A stretch of DNA of 64,000 nt from Sparassis latifolia (GCA_018466975.1 CM031563.1:1984001-2048000), one strand, 5' to 3'. Positions 24,403-37,760 are shown, numbered from the stretch's first letter. The notes: generated from the sequence alone by a model not told the origin. Made by a program: numbers and translations.

Positions 24403-24760
24403 CACATTATACAACTAGAGTAGTACAAGCCACAGGTTCTGTGCATACAATCTATTGTATGTGAACACTTGCACATTCGGGTCAGCCGTGAATGGCACGC
24501 ATACAGATAGGCGCCCAGAAACCAATGTTTAGCGCCCGTGACCATTCTGCTCGCCGCCAGTTCACAATTACCAGTGACCCGTGACAAGCGCCCAAATAGG
24601 TTCAGTTCACAAGGGCTGTGACCCGTGACTGAACCTAAGGTCGTTTCGCTACAGTATGCGATCCACGTGGCGATGGTTGTTTAGTACGAGTAACGTGACA
24701 CGACGCGTCACTCAAACAAGGTAGACTTGAACATTTCTAGAAAACATTCGCAACATAAAC

Positions 24761-25956
24761 ATGTCTGGAGATGACGACTCGAGTGGCTGGCAGCTCACAG
24801 AATCAGACCCAGGCGTGTTCACGTATATTACGTCTTTGTTTTTGTTTTTGTTGTAGGCTCATAAACATTGCAGCGAGCTTCTGAAGACGCTGGGAGTTCC
24901 GCTGGTGGTAGACGACCTATACTCGCTCGATGCTGCCTCCCTCGCCGAGTTGCAACCTCTTCATGCCCTCATATTTCTATTTAAATGGGTCCCTTCGACA
25001 GCAGAGCCCTCAGGTGGCCAGTTCGACACCGACTTCCCCGGTTTCTTCGCTCACCAGGTAGTCAACAACGCGTGCGCCACGCTTGCCGTCATGAACGCGA
25101 TCGGGAACATCCCCGGGCTGCCCATGAGCACGCAGCTCACGGACCTCATTGGATTCACGACGGGCATGGACGCGCAGACGCGCGGCATGGCCATCACCAG
25201 CTCGGACTGGCTCAGAGAGGCGCATAACGCACTGTCCCCTCCCTCCGCAATCTCGCTGGACGGCCTTGGTCTGCCCAAGACATCTGAAGAAGCGTACCAT
25301 TTTATTGTCTATTTGCCATCTATGGGCTGTGTGTATGAGTTGGACGGACTTAAGGCCAACCCGGTGCGACATGGAGCCTATGAAGAGAGTGGAGAAGGAT
25401 GGGTAGCGAAGGCGAGGTAACAGGTTATATTCATTCTCGTAAGTGCTGTTGGACTGACCAAAGGCTTTGCAGAGAGGTCATCGAGGCACGGATAGCGACA
25501 TATCCACCAGGTTCAGTGAGTTCTCTTTGTCAGGCGTCGAGTAAGCGTTCGCTGAGTATTCCCACAGCTCGAGTTTAGTCTGCTTGCGGTACATGAAGAC
25601 CCGCTACCAACTCTCCAGGCGCAGCTTGCACAGCTTCATGCCGCAGGCAAGCAGTCAGAAGCCGCGGAGCTCATAGTCAAGCTCTCAGTCGAGAACTCAA
25701 AACGCGAGCGCTGGGCCGTGAGTACCCTGTCTCCCATTATCAACTGCTGCATCGCGGTGTAAACCATCTTATGTCAATGTTACAGTTCGAGAACAGCCTC
25801 CGGAGACATAACTACGTTGGACTCATCCACGCACTCCTCTTGGCTCTCGCGAAGTCAGGTAATTTAGACGCTGCGAAAGAAGGCGCAAAGACAATGATGC
25901 AAGAGCGGATCCAGAAGAGAAAAGAGCGGGGGGACAGCACGATGGACGAGGACTAA
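24761..25956 (+). CDS. UCHL5: Ubiquitin C-terminal hydrolase UCHL5/UCH37
   Basis: UCHL5 is a cysteine deubiquitinase that acts at the proteasome or with INO80. The start MSGDDDSSGWQLTESDPGVF joins across an intron (AC|C) to TELLKTLGVPLVVDDLYSLD. Catalytic residues are visible: Gln and Cys in HQVVNNACATLAVMNAI, His in EEAYHFIVYLP, and Asp in VYELDGLK. TELIGF-like LTDLIGFTTGMDAQTRGM lies in the middle. The C-terminal exons have EFSLLAVHEDPLPTLQAQL and NSLRRHNYVGLIHALLLALA, the UCHL5-specific tail that binds partners. The family position with Gln in NNACATQ is Leu here. The gene diverges from MED31, with transposons between them. Confidence 0.9.
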
Positions 25957-26102
25957 CGTATGTACTGATACCCTCGTGTTCTTTCGCTGTGTGTGTTGTA
26001 TCTTATGCAAGTCCACGATCACCGCATAATCCTTGGTGTGCATACATCAATTCTGACATATGACGGTAGAACAGCGAGAACTGAGTAATACTAGTACTGT
26101 CT

Positions 26103-27400
26103 TCATTCGACATCAACAGGATTCCAGCTGACCGCGCCTTCCTTGCCTCGGTCCAGCGCGTCGAGACTTGAGATGTCTTCGTCATCGAGCGCGAAGTCGT
26201 ATAGCTGCGCATTTGACCGAATTCGTGCAGGTGTTGCTGACTTCGGCAATGGAACGAATCTGCGAAAAACATCATGAAAATGCGGAGCGGTGTCAATGTA
26301 TAGAGAATTTACCCCTTCTGCAGAGACCAGCGTAGCAGAACTTGAGCAGGATCACGTTTGTACTGAGCAGTCCAAATCAGTACCCAACATTTGTAACACG
26401 AGAGCGTGCAATTCACGATCGTACCTTCTCAGCGAGCTTCTGTATCGTTGGGTGGTCCATCTTGCCCCGGATGATGGGACAGTAAGCCTGGACCACGATG
26501 GAGTGTTCCTTGCAGTAGGCGACAATCGGTTTCTGTCGGCAGAAGGGGTGCAACTGATGATTAGGCGAGTCTATGTAGTCAGTAAGGCATGCGCGCATTT
26601 GATAGTCGCCAGCACTAACTTCTATTTGGTTAACGGACGGCATCTCCATGCCCGCTTTTCTGATTTCTTCAAGGTGCTTAACACCACTTGGCCAGCGAGA
26701 TGTAGTGCAAGGATCAGTCGTGCAACAGGAAAATAAAAGTACAACTGACTAGTTAGACACCCCGACACTGCGGATCTTCCCCGACTTCCGAGCCTCTTGA
26801 AGGGCCTTATAGGTCTGCAGTCGTCTCTCCGTTCCAGACATCGGATCATGGATGAGGAAGAGGTCAACATAATCTGCTCAAACACGGTTAATCGCATCAA
26901 TGACGGGACAACAAGGGTGCATACTGTATCGGGTGAACGTACCAAATCCAAATTTCTCCAGGGACAGGTCCACACCACGCAGTGTGCTCTCGTAGCCGTG
27001 CGTCTTGTTAATACATTTTGTAGCTGCACGAGCTATAAATGATTAATCGCGCAGGAAAGCAGAAGCTAACTGATGAATAAATCTCCTCTATCTAACCCGC
27101 TCTCCCGTACTGCTTCCCCGACATGGGCCTCGTTGCGGTACGCCTGTGCCGAGTCGACATGTCTGTACAGCGCTGAGTGAACCTATACGTGCACGACATG
27201 CATCGTAACAGATGACCTGTATCCCGCTGCAAATGCCTGGAGAACAGACTCCCTCGTCGTGTAGTTTTGGTAAACGCCGAAGCCCAGTAGTGGCATGTTG
27301 TACCCTGACAGCTGCGCTCAGCATGGTCACACGTCGATCACCAAGCATAATTTTCACCCGAGGAAAGACGGACGGACGACTTGATCGTCAAGCCAGCCAT
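26103..27400 (-). CDS. Aldo/keto reductase
   Basis: This is an NADPH-dependent carbonyl reductase of the AKR fold. The start (27398-27400) reads MAGLTIKSSVRLSSG, joined to YNMPLLGFGVYQNYTTRESV. The next intron joins AG|A to restore GYRHVDSAQAYRNEAHVG, which carries the catalytic Asp and Tyr. Catalytic Lys is in SAATKCINK and His in IDLFLIHDPMSGTERR. Later exons have SGKIRSVGVSNYGVKHLEEI, PSVNQIEVS, IVVQAYCPIIRGKMDHPTIQ and DPAQVLLRWSLQKGFVPLPK. It ends KEGAVSWNPVDVE. The insertion between VNQIEVS and PFCRQKP is longer than usual and may hide an intron. The substrate is unknown. Confidence 0.85.
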
Positions 27401-27627
27401 AGCCTGGAAATAGAGCAGAGCTGGAGGATGTGCCAGTGTTTGTGAAATGTAGCACAGACGCGGTCACATGATTCGCTACTTCCTGTGGGATCATGCATCA
27501 TGGATGCAAGACAAAGATGAGTACTGAGTTCCCAAGCCCCCCGAGCCAAACGCATCGCATTTCAAGCGTACAACTCGAAATGACAGACTAAGTAAAAATC
27601 CCCCAGAAACAACTACATCATCACCCC

Positions 27628-27990
27628 TCAATCCAATTCGTTCAACGCAAGGCCGCGTGCCAATAGCACATCACCGCGGATGAAGTGGGCAACGACGCGG
27701 CCAGTGTCGCCGACAACGGTACCAACAGACTTCCAGTCAACAACCTGGCTACCCGCATCCGCACGGCCGACCACACCTTCACCGAACTGTTCGACGTCGT
27801 GACCAACATGGTGCCAGTTGATCGCCTGGCTGCCGTCGCCGCGGATGAAGTGGGCAGCGACTCGGCCAGCATCACCGGCAATGGTGCCAACGGTCTTCCA
27901 GTTGACAGCCTCGCTGCCATCCTCCCGACTAACGAAGCCCTGAACGAACTGCTTGTTGTCGTTGCCGACATGGTGCCAGTTGATAACCCA
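27628..27990 (-). pseudogene. Truncated copy (B) of the GSEAINW secreted-repeat family
   Basis: The minus strand carries four modules in one frame: INWHHVGNDNKQF, GSEAVNWKTVGTIAG, GSQAINWHHVGHDVEQFGEG and GSQVVDWKSVGTVVG. It ends DVLLARGLALNELD-stop, the family C-terminus. The linkers here are short (AAHFIRGD) and lack the acidic EEDPIMARA part. No signal peptide, intron or promoter block precedes the first module; upstream sequence is instead the 3'-UTR of copy C. The family 3'-UTR motif lies downstream at 27523-27566. It appears to be the 3' half left by a tandem duplication. Confidence 0.7.
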
Positions 27991-28208
27991 TATTTTTCTC
28001 CACGGGCCTTCCTGGAGGGAAACATGACGCTAACACTTTGGCCGCCGAACTGGTCGCTTTTCGAGGATTCCGGGATCGAGGCTCGAAGTGTATTTGCGGT
28101 GCTTCGAATGAGTTCTCAGCCTCCCGAGCCAAGCGCATTGTATTTCACGTCACGCAACTCAGTACAATGAGACCAGTCACTCCCAAGGTGAAAATGGTAA
28201 GCCAACGC

Positions 28209-29000
28209 TCAATCCAGCTCACTCCACACGAAACCGCGAGCTATAAGCTCATCCTCCCTCGCGTCGTGGATCAGACCCTGACCAAATTCCTTGAGATTGT
28301 GACCAACACTGTGCCAATTGATCGCCTCGCTACCCTCCGCCTCTGTACGAGCCAGAAGTTCCTCCTCCCTCACATCGTGGATCGGACCGTCGTGCCAGTT
28401 GATCGCTTCGCTACCGCCCGCGCGAGCCAGCAGCTCATCTTCAAGGGCGCGAGCGAGGATGGGATCCACCTCGCGCAGAGGGTGAAAGAGGTCGGCTGTC
28501 CCCCAGTTAATGGCCTCGGAGCCAGCGTCAGCGCGGGCCAACAGCTCATCTTCTAATGCACGAGCCATAATTGGGTCCTCGCGCAGGGAAAGGAGCGTCT
28601 TTCCGACTGTACTCGCGAAACCGCCGAGCTTCTTCCAGTTGATAGCCTCGCTGCCTGCGGGCGCAGCTCGGGCAATTAACGCGTCCTCGCGGACGACAGC
28701 GGGGCCGAAAGGAGTGGGGTGGAAGGATGACCAGTTGATCGCCTCGCTCCCGGCGTCAGCACGCGCCACGAGGGCATCCTCCTCGCGCAGGTGAAGGAGC
28801 GTCTTTCCAACGGTACTCGCAGCATTGCCAAGCTTGTACCAGTTAAGAGCCTCGCTACCGCTGTAGAATCAAAATCAAATCAGACGAATCAACACGCATC
28901 CAATGGTCAAGACATACCTTGCAGGAGCGATAGGGAGTGCCAGGGAAGGAGCAGCGGAAGCAGCGACTAGGAGAGCGGAGACAGCAATGGTGGAGCGCAT
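28209..29000 (-). CDS. Secreted repeat protein of the GSEAINW family, copy C
   Basis: This is the best intact member. The start (28998-29000) gives MRSTIAVSALLVAASAAPSL, a signal peptide ending near LALPIAPA. A phase-2 intron (donor GTATGTCTTG, acceptor TTCTACAG) follows at once. The mature part, about 210 residues, has six modules starting GSEALNWYKLG, GSEAINWSSF, GSEAINWKKLGG, GSEAINWGT, GSEAINWHDG and GSEAINWHSVG. Basic glycine-rich segments such as NAASTVGKTLLHLR alternate with acidic linkers such as EDPIMARALEDELLARA. The C-terminus is IARGFVWSELD. There are no cysteines and no known domain. A secreted precursor cut after Arg in the LLAR linkers is an inference; no Lys-Arg sites are present. 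Confidence 0.75.
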
Positions 29001-29186
29001 CGTGACGAACTAATAAAGGTAATTAAGAGGTTTGGGGAGATATCAGGGAGCGTGAAGCGTGAAGGCGCTGAAGTGCGTCGAAGTTGAACGTGAATGAAGT
29101 CGTGAAATAAAATGCGCAAAAAAACAAAAAGCAAGTCAGGCTACCAAGCATTCGTCAGTTCAAAAAGCTTTAGACAAAGCAGTTGT

Positions 29187-29283
29187 AAGACTCACTATCC
29201 AGTACCGACTTGCAAGTCTTTGGCTCTGAGAGCGAAGGGGTGAGAACTAGAGACTCGCTGAGGATGGATGGTCCTCTTATACC
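29187..29283 (-). promoter_or_regulatory. Promoter and 5'-UTR block shared by the GSEAINW family
   Basis: On the minus strand a TATA-like GTATAAGAGGAC (29272-29283) is followed by a block ending GTACTGGATAGTGAGTCTT (29187-29205). The same order occurs before copies D and E, and in part before A. GTGAGT inside the block is a consensus 5' splice site, so a 5'-UTR intron is possible. Confidence 0.6.
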
Positions 29284-29643
29284 ATGCCGTCTACTCGTAC
29301 GCCGAGGCCTTTCCATGGACCAAGACACTTGCAGCGCCATCCATGATGTATGATGTTTCAACGTGGAGGTCACCGCATACTTGGTGTTCTCGCGATCAGA
29401 ATCAGTTGTTCCGGGTACCATGACCACTCTTTCGTCGCTCAGAAATGTCCTCGGCCAGGTGTCCACCGAACAGCGCAAGGGAATTCCGTCGACAAAGAAA
29501 CCTTCGGTGCCTTTCAACTTACAGAGACTTTTTGGTATCGAACAACGCCGCTGTGTTGCGTTACAGCTCGCCGTCAAACATACAAGCCATGAAGGGACGA
29601 CCTGACCTGCGCTTCCAGAGAGAGGAAGCGACGACAACATCGA

Positions 29644-30237
29644 TCATCCACAAATTTCTCGCGGTACGTGCCCCCACAAAGCAATCAAGTTGAGAGTGCG
29701 CCCGATTGTAACTTGTAGTCCGGTGATGCGTCGGAGATCCGGTTCGTGATCGGGGATGATGCCCGGGGCAGGCTTGTGTTGCAACCTCTTGAGAAGAATG
29801 CAAGACGTGCCAGCCATTGCAATCACCCTCAAGCTCGGAAGTTGCTGAGACAGGAGATCGTCAGTATATGCACAAAGCGAATCAGATAGTTGCGAAAAAT
29901 AGAAAATAAGAGGAAAAACAGCAGAACAGGCGGAAGGGAAAATATCCGAAAGATTGTAGAACCGCGATGTGACGCGCCCGAACGAATGACCTCGGGGAAG
30001 ATAGTATCGGTACCCGAGGAACGTTCCTATCAAGTACAGCAGATGACGAGAATACATACTTACCTGACCGTCGGCGACCGCCCGAGCTTGATTTGAATAC
30101 GCAAAGCCATTGGTGCGTGGAGCCCACACGATACTGAAAGTGATCCTACGAGATCTGCTTTTCACGCTCGACCATAGTACTTCTATGTGAAACATTAAAG
30201 CAGTGCAGGCAATGTACTTGACGACCAAAGTCTTCAT
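29644..30237 (-). CDS. Unrecognised open frame, 197 codons
   Basis: An ATG-started frame with a hydrophobic N-terminus (MKTLVVKYIACTALMFHIEV) could be a signal anchor. A GTAAGT donor lies after RAVADGQ and a CTGTCTCAG acceptor lies before QLPSLRVIAMAGTSCILLKR, so a spliced form is as likely as the uninterrupted one. No family was recognised. It faces the same way as, and lies upstream of, copy C, but shares nothing with it. This may be a chance frame. Confidence 0.25.
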   Translation of the reverse strand: MKTLVVKYIACTALMFHIEVLWSSVKSRSRRITFSIVWAPRTNGFAYSNQARAVADGQVSMYSRHLLYLIGTFLGYRYYLPRGHSFGRVTSRFYNLSDIFPSACSAVFPLIFYFSQLSDSLCAYTDDLLSQQLPSLRVIAMAGTSCILLKRLQHKPAPGIIPDHEPDLRRITGLQVTIGRTLNLIALWGHVPREICG

Positions 30238-30632
30238 TGCATTTCAGACGCTCTGGGTGTATTCCCTGAGTGACTCACCAAATGCCAAGTTATTTCATCG
30301 TGTCGAAATTACGCCACCGTCTTGACTGGGTTCCAAAATATCTTCTGTAGTCGACCGTGGCTACGATCAGAATCTAAAACTTCAGCTCACTTATAGTGCA
30401 AGGTCAGCGGCTGCCCAGTGGCGTGCACGGATTCGTAAGATGCATGGCATAGCCATACACGGTTATGTCAGCTAACAACGGCATCTGTTGCAGACAAACA
30501 AGCAGTAAGACTCCTTCATTATTAGCGCGTTTAGCACTCAGTACAAGTAAGTGATCCTGCAGAACGATGAGATGAAACGGAGAACGAGCGTTCAAACACT
30601 CACTAATATATCATGCCGTCACTCCAGAACGG
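30238..30632. other. Intergenic, nothing recognised
   Basis: This is the 3' flank of the permease gene plus sequence without coding signal. Confidence 0.35.
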
Positions 30633-32928
30633 CTACACCATGTAATACAGCCTCCACAGTAGCCCAACTTGTCCCTTGAGCCTATGTTCGCGCTCTTCGT
30701 CGTCCGCCCTGTCTTCATCCTCTTCCTTATGTTCGTCCCTTCTCAGGTCGACAGTCTGGGTATCGACAAGATCGTGGTATCGCCATCGTTGACGCAGTTT
30801 AGAAGGATATAAAAGAGGTGTTGAAGCTGTCGGCGGTAGGGACAAGGAGACTTCTTCCTGTGGCCTGAAGAGGGACCCTCTTGCAAGTAGCCATCCGATA
30901 TACATGGCCCCCATCACGGGCAACTCCACGTAGAAAGAGACAAAGTCGACCGCAGAAAAATGGGGTATCACGGAGGACCAGCCTTGGACTACATGAGACA
31001 AGGGTATGAGTTGCCGCCAGGAAACGAGGGAGATCGGACACTTACTGAGAATCAAAGCTGTAACAGTCACCACCTGTACACATAACCAAAAAAAATTGCA
31101 TTGACGTTAATCATCATCTACGCTGAGTTGTGAAAGATCATTACCACGAACGGCGGCCCCCAAGGCCATGTCCACGAGGCCCTGAACTTCAGTTCCTCCA
31201 ACGAGCGACCCTGCTGAATCCACGCTTGTCTAAATCTCCAGCTTGCCAGTCCTATCGATAACCATGCTATCTACTCACGAGCCATTCAGTAACCTGTCGT
31301 AGCACAATGAGTCCAGCCCACCTGATTCGAAACGCCAACGATATTTTGCAACCAACCCCATAGTTGCCCACTGCCGATGAAGCTAGTGCCGAAGCACAAG
31401 ACGCTCACGCTGCTAGTGGCTAGGAGCGCAGGTAAAGGAACACCTGCCTCTGTCGTCCACGAGAATATCCGCGGAGCTTGCGCTGCCGGACTGATGACCG
31501 AGAGACCATAAAGAACACGGGAACCAGCGAAAAGCGCGTGGTTGCCAGCGGACAGGACTGATGTAAGGATGACAGTATTCATGAAAGACGCGGCAACATC
31601 TAGAACAGGTTTCTCGTAAGACTTGAAACATTAACAGCTGCACAGAAAGCGTACTAGAGCCGGCCTCCCTGAACACGATGGTAAAGGGTGACGTTGTAGT
31701 AGTCGTGTTGGACAGCCCCGGATAGTTCCATGGAACTGACTCGGATTGAAGTCTTGTCAGGAGGAAGAACTGTAAACATTCCACGATGCTCACTGTTCAG
31801 CCCAATCAAGGCGATACTCAGAATGTAGAACAACAAAATCCTGTATCGATATCAGCATGTCAATGCACGACGATAGTGCTATGGTTCAATACCTCCAGAA
31901 GACGAATTTAACAACACGTGGCATGTTCCGTGATGGATTCTTTGTCTCACCCGCGGTGATGCCCAGGCTCTCTGTTCCGCCATCTGGAAGACAATCAAGA
32001 GCGATCGATAAGTTGTCCATAACATGAATGCAGTTGCTTACAAGCGAAGCTCGCCGTCACGAACACGCGCGCGAATCCGGCAAATCCGCCCACAAATGGA
32101 CCTCCGGCCGTGTTCCAGTACTTAGTGCCAATAAACTCGTGATCGCGATTGAAGCCGACGTTGACAAATATTCCAACGATTATGAAAACCACTACAGCAG
32201 TGATCTTGAGTGAAGAGAGCCAGTATTCTGTACATCGTAGGATGAGAATCAGTATGTGAGAAGTGTCCTGGTGGTTCTGGTACATACCCAACTCTCCGTA
32301 CACCTTCACATGCGCTGCGTTCACGCCAACCAGGAAAACCCAGAACACTAGACTGATCATCCACGGATTCCAGGTCGTCCAGAACTGGAGAACAAGCTGT
32401 GCAGCAGTCAAATCCGACGCGACAGATACGGCGTCATTGAACCAGTAGTTCCACGAAAGGGCAAAACCATAGGCAGGAGAAAAGAAACGCGTAGCATACG
32501 CGTTGAAAGAACCTAGAACCAGGTATTATCAGTTCATAGTATGGTTGCATGCGAGAAATCTAATGCTTACCAGCGACAGGATACTGGGTAGCCATCTCCC
32601 CAAGTAACAGTAGCGTAACATAAACAACAGCCCCGACAATTCCATAGCATATGACCATGCTCGCCGGTCCACCTTGCGCTAGCGATCTCCCAGTCCCCAG
32701 AAATAATCCTGTACCTATGGTCCCAGCTATGGCGATCATTGAAACTTGTCGTGCAGACAAGCCACGATGGAGCCCTCCATGGATTTTATCTACTGGAGGG
32801 AGAGCACCGATCGGAAGTTCTTCTGCAACTGCAATCCGCCCGGATTCAACAGTAGAGGACGTTGCGCCATATTTTCGCCCCAGGGAAGATTCTGAGTCTG
32901 AAAGAGGAGGCGATGATGCTGATGCCAT
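30633..32928 (-). CDS. Amino-acid permease (AAT/YAT family)
   Basis: This is a plasma-membrane proton-coupled amino-acid transporter. The start MASASSPPLSDSESSLGRKY begins a polar cytosolic N-terminus. The family signature follows: MIAIAGTIGTGLFLGTGRSL then AQGGPASMVICYGIVGAVVY and GEMATQYPVAGSFNAYATRF. Later exons have LSWNYWFNDAVSVASDLTAA, SSLKITAVVVFIIVGIFVNV and SFAYDGGTESLGITAGETK-like sequence. NTVILTSVLSAGNHALFAGS and RVLYGLS come near the end. The C-terminal helices finish in a charged cytosolic tail (DEHKEEDEDRADDEEREHR). At least eight introns are needed. Some junctions, especially around 31080-31310, were not resolved. Substrate range is unknown. Confidence 0.85.
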
Positions 32929-33578
32929 GAACTTACAACCCACCAGCACAATACCGGTGGAATGTCGTTTGACGATGTGAAATACCGGTATTGCTGCGAT
33001 CCCAAACAGCACTGCCGTGCAACGAGAACGCAGGCACCAGTGTGCAGAGAATGACAAAGCTGGGAAGCATGGGAAATGAATTGTCGGGAAATGTTGTCAT
33101 GAGCCGTGAGCATTGCGCGACCGTTCTAACGCCCGTTAGAAATCTCCGAGGATGACTGAGTAGTACTGTTGACGACTGTTGACGTTGAAACGTTGACCAC
33201 AAATCTCGCTCAAAATGGTAGGTCTCATAAAACATATGTCACACGATCCCTCAAAACATTCTCGTAGGATAAAGGAGTGGGAACACTGTAGCGAGGGGTG
33301 GTTTTAGGTGCATCCTGGGCATAGCAGAAATACCTTTTCAAGTTGCCAGGCTTCTACCTGCAATATTCTTCTGAGTACATTCACATGTCATATCGGCGTA
33401 GCGATGTATGCGCAACATGCGCCGTCAAACGAGAGGATGGAACGATGAGTCGTACTGATATATATTACATGCGAAAACAACCTAAGCGACAGATACGAGT
33501 GCGGTATAATCATACTGAAGATGCGTAGCAAAATTCCCCGTACAACACTAAAGTGCGGTACAGCAAAGGAACAACAAT
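32929..33578. other. Intergenic between permease and fumarate reductase genes
   Basis: Probable promoter of the permease. No coding sequence was recognised. Confidence 0.4.
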
Positions 33579-35884
<2,306 letters not shown>

Positions 35885-36223
35885 TATTGTTGGAGAAATA
35901 AAGGAGGAGGAGAGATGGGAAGAGGATGCAGAGAGGACAGGCTATAAGCGGAATCGAGCGCCGTCACGAGAGCTCCCACTCGGCCAAGTCATGTGAAATC
36001 GCGAGTCCGCTCGGTCTCCGAACACTGCGGACTTTTCGGACCCCGGACCCCGCGTGTCCATAATCCACTGCCTCTTCGACATCTGATATGTTCCAGCCAG
36101 TGTATTTGCAGCGAGAATCATTCTCATATGCACGGAGCAGTGAAAGCCGAAAGTCCGAGCCCAGTCCTATGAGGCCTAGGGAATTTCTACGATGGGCCCA
36201 ATAATTATCTCTGCAAATACACT
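35885..36223. other. Intergenic, nothing recognised
   Basis: This is upstream of fumarate reductase and downstream of the riboside kinase. Confidence 0.4.
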
Positions 36224-37455
36224 CTAGTTATGATCGAGAGCAACTATCCCGTCTACTCCGTCTCGCTGCCTCATCGCCTCCCCGTCCACCATCTCCGCCA
36301 GCCGAACGCACACCCGCTCCACCATGTCCCCCATCTTCATCTCCAGCCCGTCTATTAATATGAGACCTGGAACCGCGCCGTTCGGCTGTCCATGCTCGAC
36401 ATCACCGTTCTCTACAATGCGCGAGTGTGCATCGACGTATGCCGGCCAGACAATTTGCTCCCAGTAGTTCGGAGGGTCTTTCCAGAGCGTGCCCTCTGGA
36501 TCAGATTGCACTCCAGAAGGCGAAGTCGCAGATGAGGCGCGCCAGACGAACGGTCGGGAATGCATGGGTAAACGTGTGAGGGAGGAGTGTCAGCTTGCCG
36601 TTGAATGCGGGATAAATCAAGTGTCCTACCTGCTGTGTGATATCCATGCCTCTCGTGCCGTCTCTGCCTGAGCACGTCGTGAGGAACTCTCAGCAATACC
36701 CTGATATCTAATTGATTGACTACTTCCTGCGAGTTGTTGAGCGAAGGATCCAGAAAACGCGTGAATGCCACAACTTACTGGATGCCAATATAGTAGGAAG
36801 CCATCTACGAGCACCCACACGAGCTGCTCACCCGCCTTCTTGTGCACCGCGTCTATCTTAGTGAACACGTCCCGCCAATGTTGGAACGTAGCATCGTCAA
36901 TTGGTACATCTTTCTGCTCGTTCAGGTGGTCGTGTGAGTAATGTTCTGGCGGTATCTCGCCAGAGCGCTTGACCTGACAATAGCAGGATCGTGAGTCACT
37001 CGGCCAAGAAGATCGCAGCGGGGGTAGGTCGTCGCACGAGCACCTCTGCCGCCTTACCTCAGCAAGGGATTTGACCATCCTCGGCCAATCAATAGCACCC
37101 TCAGCTTTGTCCCAATCTTGAACGTTGTACTCCGGGTGAATCGGGACTAATTCTTGAGGCTACGAACACGGACATGTAAGATGGTGACTGCACGGAGAGC
37201 TCGCGAGACTCTGCATAAACTCACGGGGGCAAAGTCCTGTAGCACGCATGTCAGTGTCGAGTAACAATCCTATGTCGGCGAGGGGACGTACATCTTGGTG
37301 AAGGATCACGCTCCCGGGCAATATCCTACACAGATGCTTCGCGAGCGTCGTCTTGCCAGAACACGTCGCTCCCCTGTGTCAAGTCAATGTAATTGCAAGG
37401 AGAACAAACTGAAGTCTACTCACCCGATACCGACGAAGATTACCCGCTTCTTCAT
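36224..37455 (-). CDS. NRK1: Nicotinamide riboside kinase
   Basis: NRK phosphorylates nicotinamide riboside to NMN in NAD salvage. The start MKKRVIFVGIG is spliced to the Walker A loop ATCSGKTTLAKHLC, then PGSVILHQDDFAP, with the catalytic Asp pair of the family. QELVPIHPEYNVQDWDKAEG follows, with AIDWPRMVKSLAEVR after it. VWVLVDGFLLYWHP lies in the middle and LDIRVLLRVPHDVLRQRRHE carries the lid Arg residues. The next exon has EGTLWKDPPNYWEQIVWPAY then VDAHSR, a family hallmark. It ends with a somewhat long acidic tail. Five or six short introns are needed. Confidence 0.85.
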
Positions 37456-37760
37456 ATTACACTTCACTGCAGGTCCAGGCTCACGTCAAGATCATGCGAC
37501 CGCAAAGAACTCGATCGTCTGCACCAGCAGAGGCTCACCTGTACACAATTCGATGCTCTTGTGCCACACCTAGAAATACAGAAACCTGCTGACGAGCTTC
37601 GCTGTCAGCTACGTCGTAGAGAAAACCAGTCATTTATACACACATCGCGATGAGATCGGTGGAAGAGATCCTGTTGGAGAGATATTTAAGATAAGATAAC
37701 CTTCAAAGTTCCCAACGGGCGCTCAATTGCCCGACGTTGAATTCAACTTCGCTGGCAACT

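Larger units (their letters stand above)
19364..24654. mobile_element. Non-autonomous TIR element (MITE-like), itself split by a copia element
   Basis: Perfect 25-bp terminal inverted repeats (19364-19388, beginning CTGTAGCGAAAC, and 24630-24654) are each bordered by TA (19362-19363 and 24655-24656). This fits a Tc1/mariner-pogo type target duplication. Without the nested retrotransposon and its 5-bp duplication the element is 421 bp. It has no coding capacity and carries internal copies of GTGACCCGTGAC-like sequence. The family is inferred from TIR plus TA only. Confidence 0.75.

Noticed and set aside
27628..29000. RiPP cluster of the ustiloxin (dikaritin) type
   Set aside because: No UstYa-like (DUF3328) or other modifying enzyme was recognised in the window, and the modules lack a Tyr-containing core.
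27628..29000. Lipopeptide mating pheromone precursor
   Set aside because: There is no CaaX C-terminus; the proteins end in LD and carry a secretory signal peptide.
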